A stretch of DNA of 38,772 bases. It comes from an uncultured Pelagibacteraceae bacterium. Lineage in GTDB: Bacteria; Pseudomonadota; Alphaproteobacteria; Pelagibacterales; AG-422-B15. Below, one piece after another: positions 35,637 through 38,772 of the stretch. The translations under genes were made by a program, and so were the position numbers. Position 1 is the stretch's first letter, and each line of letters starts with the position of its first letter. The stretch lies in the NCBI GenBank assembly GCA_902547315.1, contig CACCND010000009.1, positions 1 through 38,772 of the forward strand, given 5' to 3'. The notes under the pieces were generated by a model, which searched no databases, had not been told where the DNA came from, and saw nothing but the letters and a program-made list of their open reading frames with translations.

Positions 35637-36611
35637 ATGACCAATTTCAAGAATTTGAGAGCGTGGTGCCTAACAGATGGATCAGCAGGAATGATCAGTC
35701 AGGTCAAAGGCCTTGCAGATGCTCTTAATTTAAATTTTGAGCAAAAGACAATAGATTTAAAATTTCCATGGAATAAGCTTCCAGTGGGAATATTGCCACC
35801 ATCTAAAATTATATTTAATAATTACAGACAAATAAGCTTAGAAAGTAATATTCCTCCAGATATTATTATATCGTGTGGCAAGAGGTCTATTTATGCATCT
35901 TTACACCTCAAAAAATCATTAAAAAATAAAGTCTTTTCAATTCATATACAAAATCCAAAAATCAACCCAGTTTATTTTGATTTGGTTGTCGCTCCAGCAC
36001 ATGATGATTTAAAAGGTAAAAACGTGCTTCAAACTGATTTGGCACTTAATCATATAAACAAAAGTCTACTGAACAAAGAGGCTGAGCTTTACACAGCTCA
36101 ATTCTCAAAAATAGAAAAACCTATTTGTGCAATTTTCTTAGGTGGTCAAAACCGAAACTATCGCTTTGATATGACTGTTGTTAAGGTATTAGCTGATCAA
36201 GTTGATAAAATTATTAAAAATAATGATATTCAGTTATATATTTTATTTTCAAGAAGAACTGATCAATTTATTATCGAATACCTGAAAGAACGCTTTTTAG
36301 ATCAGAATATTATTTGGAACGGCGAAGGTAATCCTTATTTAGCCTTAATGAAGTTTTCTAAATATCTTATTTGTACGTCTGACTCTGTTTCAATAATTTC
36401 AGAATCTATATCTTCAACTAAACCAGTATATATTTTTAAACTTCCAAGCTTAAAAAAAAATAACAGAATAGAAAAATTTATTGCGATGCTGTTGCAAAAA
36501 AATTACGCAAGGCTTTTAGGAGAAAAACTCGAAGACTTTACAAATTCATATGAAAATGAGACCTTCCAAGTAGCCAGAATGATTGAAGAAAGGTATAATA
36601 AAAAAGCATGA
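35637..36611 (+). CDS. ELM1-like (DUF1022) protein
   Basis: 324 aa of the family named after plant ELM1, which acts in mitochondrial fission by recruiting dynamin-related protein. Bacterial members are widespread in Alphaproteobacteria but have no proven function; the fold resembles GT-B glycosyltransferases. Diagnostic segments: AWCLTDGSAGMISQVKGLAD, DIIISCGKRSIYASLHLKK, IFLGGQNRNYRFD and the C-terminal TSDSVSIISESISSTKPVYI, which looks like a nucleotide-sugar-binding end. No signal peptide. It overlaps the 2OG oxygenase gene by an ATGA. Confidence 0.85.
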   Translation: MTNFKNLRAWCLTDGSAGMISQVKGLADALNLNFEQKTIDLKFPWNKLPVGILPPSKIIFNNYRQISLESNIPPDIIISCGKRSIYASLHLKKSLKNKVFSIHIQNPKINPVYFDLVVAPAHDDLKGKNVLQTDLALNHINKSLLNKEAELYTAQFSKIEKPICAIFLGGQNRNYRFDMTVVKVLADQVDKIIKNNDIQLYILFSRRTDQFIIEYLKERFLDQNIIWNGEGNPYLALMKFSKYLICTSDSVSIISESISSTKPVYIFKLPSLKKNNRIEKFIAMLLQKNYARLLGEKLEDFTNSYENETFQVARMIEERYNKKA

Positions 36612-37234
36612 CATTAATCAATGCTTTGAAAAGTAATTTATCACATTCCAATGTACCTTTTAATCATTGGATAATTAACAATCCTCTTTCAGAAAAAGCA
36701 ATAGATGAAATTTATTCTATTAATTTTCCTGAAGGTAAAGTTATTTTCGATGGTACAAGAGCAGGAGATAAAACAGGGGATAATTTACTTAGTAAGTTAA
36801 GAATATTTATCAATAAAGATAATGCAGAGGAATATTCTGAATTATCTGGACTAGTAAAAGAAATGCAATCAAAAGAATGTACTGACTTCATTTCTAATCT
36901 AATCAATAGAGATCTAAAAAATTCTTATGTTAGATTAGAAGTCATTGCCGATCGAGATGGATTTTGGCTTGAACCTCACTGCGACATCAAGGAAAAATTA
37001 ATGTCATCAATTTTGTTTGTAAACAGATACGGAGAAAATGAAAATTTAGGGACAGACTTTTATACCCCAGATTTGAAAGTTGCTAAAACTCTACCTTATA
37101 AAAATAATACAGGGTATATTTTTACTTCAGAAAAAAATTCATGGCACGGACTTGAAAAGAAAAAAATTAAAAAAGAAAGACGCTGCTTGCAGTTAAATTA
37201 TGTTACTTTTGAAACAGAGTGGCCAGTAGACTGA
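36608..37234 (+). CDS. 2-oxoglutarate/Fe(II)-dependent oxygenase-like protein
   Basis: 208 aa, double-stranded beta-helix type. The iron triad is H124 and D126 (LEPHCDIKEK) and H180 (NSWHGLEKKKI), with R191 or R192 available to hold 2-oxoglutarate. The spacing H-x-D...H with ~54 residues is normal. The N-terminal ~100 residues are helical and not recognised. Substrate unknown: protein, sugar or small molecule are all possible. It is translationally coupled to the ELM1-like gene upstream and shares TGATG with the Lrp gene downstream, so the three form an operon. Confidence 0.78.
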   Translation: MTLINALKSNLSHSNVPFNHWIINNPLSEKAIDEIYSINFPEGKVIFDGTRAGDKTGDNLLSKLRIFINKDNAEEYSELSGLVKEMQSKECTDFISNLINRDLKNSYVRLEVIADRDGFWLEPHCDIKEKLMSSILFVNRYGENENLGTDFYTPDLKVAKTLPYKNNTGYIFTSEKNSWHGLEKKKIKKERRCLQLNYVTFETEWPVD

Positions 37235-37704
37235 TGGTAAAAAAAGAAATTGATAGTGTTGATCTAAAAATACTTCGAATACTTCAAGATGAAGGAAGAA
37301 TTTCAAATCTAGATTTAGCTAAGAAAATTGAAATGTCTCCACCTCCTACACTAAGAAGAGTAAGAGACTTAGAAGATAATGGGTATATTGATGGTTTTCG
37401 TGCAAATCTAGATCCGTCAAAGCTTGGATATGACTTAGTAGCATGGATATTTGTGAGTTTAAAAAATCAAAATGAAGAAAGCTTGGGGTCTTTTGAAAAG
37501 CTGGTTTGGGGTCTGGAACCTATTAGAGAGTGCTTTATGTTAAATGGTGAAATAGATTTTATTCTTAAATGTGTAGTGAAAAATATGAATGAATTTAATA
37601 ATTTTTTAACAACACATATGACTTCAAATGAAAATATTTTGAGTGTCAAAACAGCTTTTGTCATAAAAAATACAAAGAAACTGGGTACTGTTCCTCTAGA
37701 TTAG
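37234..37704 (+). CDS. Lrp/AsnC-family transcription regulator
   Basis: 156 aa from the ATG at 37234, which shares its A with the TGA of the oxygenase gene; a GTG at 37219 is a longer, less likely start. N-terminal helix-turn-helix: DSVDLKILRILQDEGRISNL with DLAKKIEMSPPPTLRRVRDL as recognition helix. The C-terminal RAM effector domain includes GYDLVAWIFVSL and ECFMLNGEIDFILKCV, a ligand-binding and oligomerising region. The ligand is probably an amino acid. In Alphaproteobacteria an Lrp gene often sits between trxB and greA/carB, and that position is partly kept here. Its 3' end overlaps carB by 4 nt. Confidence 0.92.
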   Translation: MVKKEIDSVDLKILRILQDEGRISNLDLAKKIEMSPPPTLRRVRDLEDNGYIDGFRANLDPSKLGYDLVAWIFVSLKNQNEESLGSFEKLVWGLEPIRECFMLNGEIDFILKCVVKNMNEFNNFLTTHMTSNENILSVKTAFVIKNTKKLGTVPLD

Positions 37705-38772
37705 TGAAATTTAGTTATAGGGTTAACTTCCAATTCATTATTTCTTAATTCTTTAATAGAATTAATAGCGGCCCTTGCACCAGATACAGTAAGAAAGTAC
37801 GGCAAACTTTTCATTAGAGCAGTTCTTCTTATACCAAAGGAATCATTTATTGATTTTCTTCCTTCAGTTGTATTAATTATAATATCAACTTTATCATTCA
37901 TTAACTCTTCAACAATATGAGGTGATCCTTGAGAAACCTTATTAATTTTCTTAACCTTAACACCACCCTCCATTAAATAATCAGCTGTTCCTGAAGTCGC
38001 ATTCACTTGAAATCCTAATTTTTGAAAGGATCTTATAATTGGAAGTATTTTTGGCTTATCAGAGTCCTTCACAGATACGAATAAAGAACCATTTTTTGGA
38101 AGTGGGTTTGACGAAGCTAATTGACATTTTATGAATGCTGATTCAAATGACATGTCAATTGCCATTACTTCACCAGTAGATTTCATTTCGGGGCCTAAGA
38201 TGGTATCAACATTGGGAAAGCGTTTAAAAGGAAATACAGGTTCTTTAATTGAGATACAATTAGTCTTACGTATTTTAAATTTATGTTTATTCAACGGTTT
38301 TCCCATTGCTGCACTTAGTGCTATCTTAACAATTGGATTACCTGTAGCTTTAGCTACAAAAGGCACAGTTCGACTGCTTCTAGGATTAACTTCAAGCAGG
38401 AATATATTATTATTTTGAATTGCAAATTGTATATTCAGCAAGCCCTTCACCTTCAGCGCAATGGCTAATTTTTTGGTCTGCTTTTCTATATCTCTAATGA
38501 TTTTTTCCGATAATGAGTAAGGAGGCAACGTGCATGTCGAGTCACCAGAATGGATTCCTGCTTCCTCAATATGTTCCATAATACCTGCAATAATGACTTT
38601 TTTTCCATCAGACACAGCATCGACATCTACTTCAATAGAGTCTTTTAAATAGTGATCAATTAGAACAGGGCTTTTACCACTAACTACTACAGCTTCTTTG
38701 AAGTATTTTTTTAATTCATCTTCATTATGAACAATTTCCATAGCTCTTCCGCCTAACACATATGATGGCCTT
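37701..38772 (-). CDS. carB: Carbamoyl-phosphate synthase large subunit, C-terminal part (5' end outside the window)
   Basis: Makes carbamoyl phosphate for arginine and pyrimidines. The frame stays open through the right edge as RPSYVLGGRAMEIV, the start of the second ATP-grasp active site, so the true start lies further right; the ~356 residues present are the last third of a ~1070-aa protein. Visible: SVEVDVDAVSDG-like metal/ATP region (as SIEVDVDAVSDGKKV), FLLEVNPRSSRTVPFVAKAT, and the C-terminal MGS-like allosteric domain (LFVSVKDSDK, ATSGTADYLMEGGV, IINTTEGRKS). Stop codon overlaps the Lrp gene end by 4 nt. Confidence 0.97.
   Translation of the reverse strand, partial: RPSYVLGGRAMEIVHNEDELKKYFKEAVVVSGKSPVLIDHYLKDSIEVDVDAVSDGKKVIIAGIMEHIEEAGIHSGDSTCTLPPYSLSEKIIRDIEKQTKKLAIALKVKGLLNIQFAIQNNNIFLLEVNPRSSRTVPFVAKATGNPIVKIALSAAMGKPLNKHKFKIRKTNCISIKEPVFPFKRFPNVDTILGPEMKSTGEVMAIDMSFESAFIKCQLASSNPLPKNGSLFVSVKDSDKPKILPIIRSFQKLGFQVNATSGTADYLMEGGVKVKKINKVSQGSPHIVEELMNDKVDIIINTTEGRKSINDSFGIRRTALMKSLPYFLTVSGARAAINSIKELRNNELEVNPITKFH

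Noticed and set aside
1..38772. CRISPR array, prophage, transposon, integron or toxin-antitoxin/defence locus
   Set aside because: No regularly spaced repeats, integrase, transposase or phage genes were seen, and every long frame is assigned to a housekeeping or metabolic family.

Overview
The window is a dense, AT-rich stretch of bacterial core chromosome (roughly one third G+C by eye) and is best read as an alphaproteobacterium with a streamlined, oligotroph-type genome. Pointers to Alphaproteobacteria are the ETF:ubiquinone oxidoreductase with an adjacent family-4 uracil-DNA glycosylase, a petABC cytochrome bc1 operon, a PetP/PetR-type regulator pair, a MidA/NDUFAF7 methyltransferase beside lgt, a bL25 protein with a long acidic tail next to pth and ychF, and an ELM1-like protein. 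Streamlining shows in 1-4 nt gene overlaps, convergent genes whose stop codons touch or overlap, no intergenic gap above about 150 nt, and no mobile element, CRISPR array, prophage or defence locus. A low-GC marine lineage in the SAR11/HIMB59 style would fit, but that placement is inference.

Layout. 1-4733: partial uracil-DNA glycosylase (minus), then ETF-QO, a secreted TPR protein and ispE (plus). 4777-4851: tRNA-Gln(TTG), followed after 15 nt by an AhpD-like gene. 5420-7094: crcB/fluC, an endonuclease/exonuclease/phosphatase-fold protein and a MaoC hydratase (minus). 7166-10118: GNAT, DUF1285, Nudix CoA pyrophosphatase and the tRNA CCA-adding enzyme (plus). 10123-11853: greA, hemF, trmL (minus). 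11990-14552: petABC (plus). 14702-16443: purine permease and gpt, converging. 16446-22447: ychF, pth, rplY, prs, pgeF, midA, lgt (minus). 22453-23425: a small candidate ORF and proC (plus). 23422-25874: histidine kinase, petR-like regulator and petP-like MarR regulator (minus). 25956-26837: ilvE (plus). 26839-33346: pgsA, uvrC, folB, a FolM/PTR1-like reductase, a CaCA antiporter and uvrB (minus, with no spare base between genes). 33438-34640: aspartate aminotransferase (plus). 34632-35564: trxB (minus). 35637-37704: ELM1-like protein, 2OG-Fe(II) oxygenase and Lrp/AsnC regulator (plus). 37701-38772: C-terminal third of carB (minus).

How it fits together. The strongest theme is aerobic respiration. 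ETF-QO feeds ubiquinone, the bc1 complex oxidises ubiquinol, the oxygen-dependent HemF supplies haem, and about 10 kb away lie the regulators that resemble PetP and PetR, which control bc1 synthesis in Rhodobacter, here with an adjacent sensor kinase. Other groups are nucleotide supply and salvage (NCS2 permease, Gpt, Prs, PgeF, CarB), excision repair (UDG, UvrB, UvrC), pterin metabolism (FolB, FolM-like), translation (tRNA-Gln, Cca, TrmL, Pth, YchF, bL25) and envelope lipids (Lgt, PgsA). I found no clear novel system. The least understood items are the ELM1/2OG-oxygenase/Lrp operon, the truncated UbiK-like small ORF before proC, and a few start-codon and operator-like structures.
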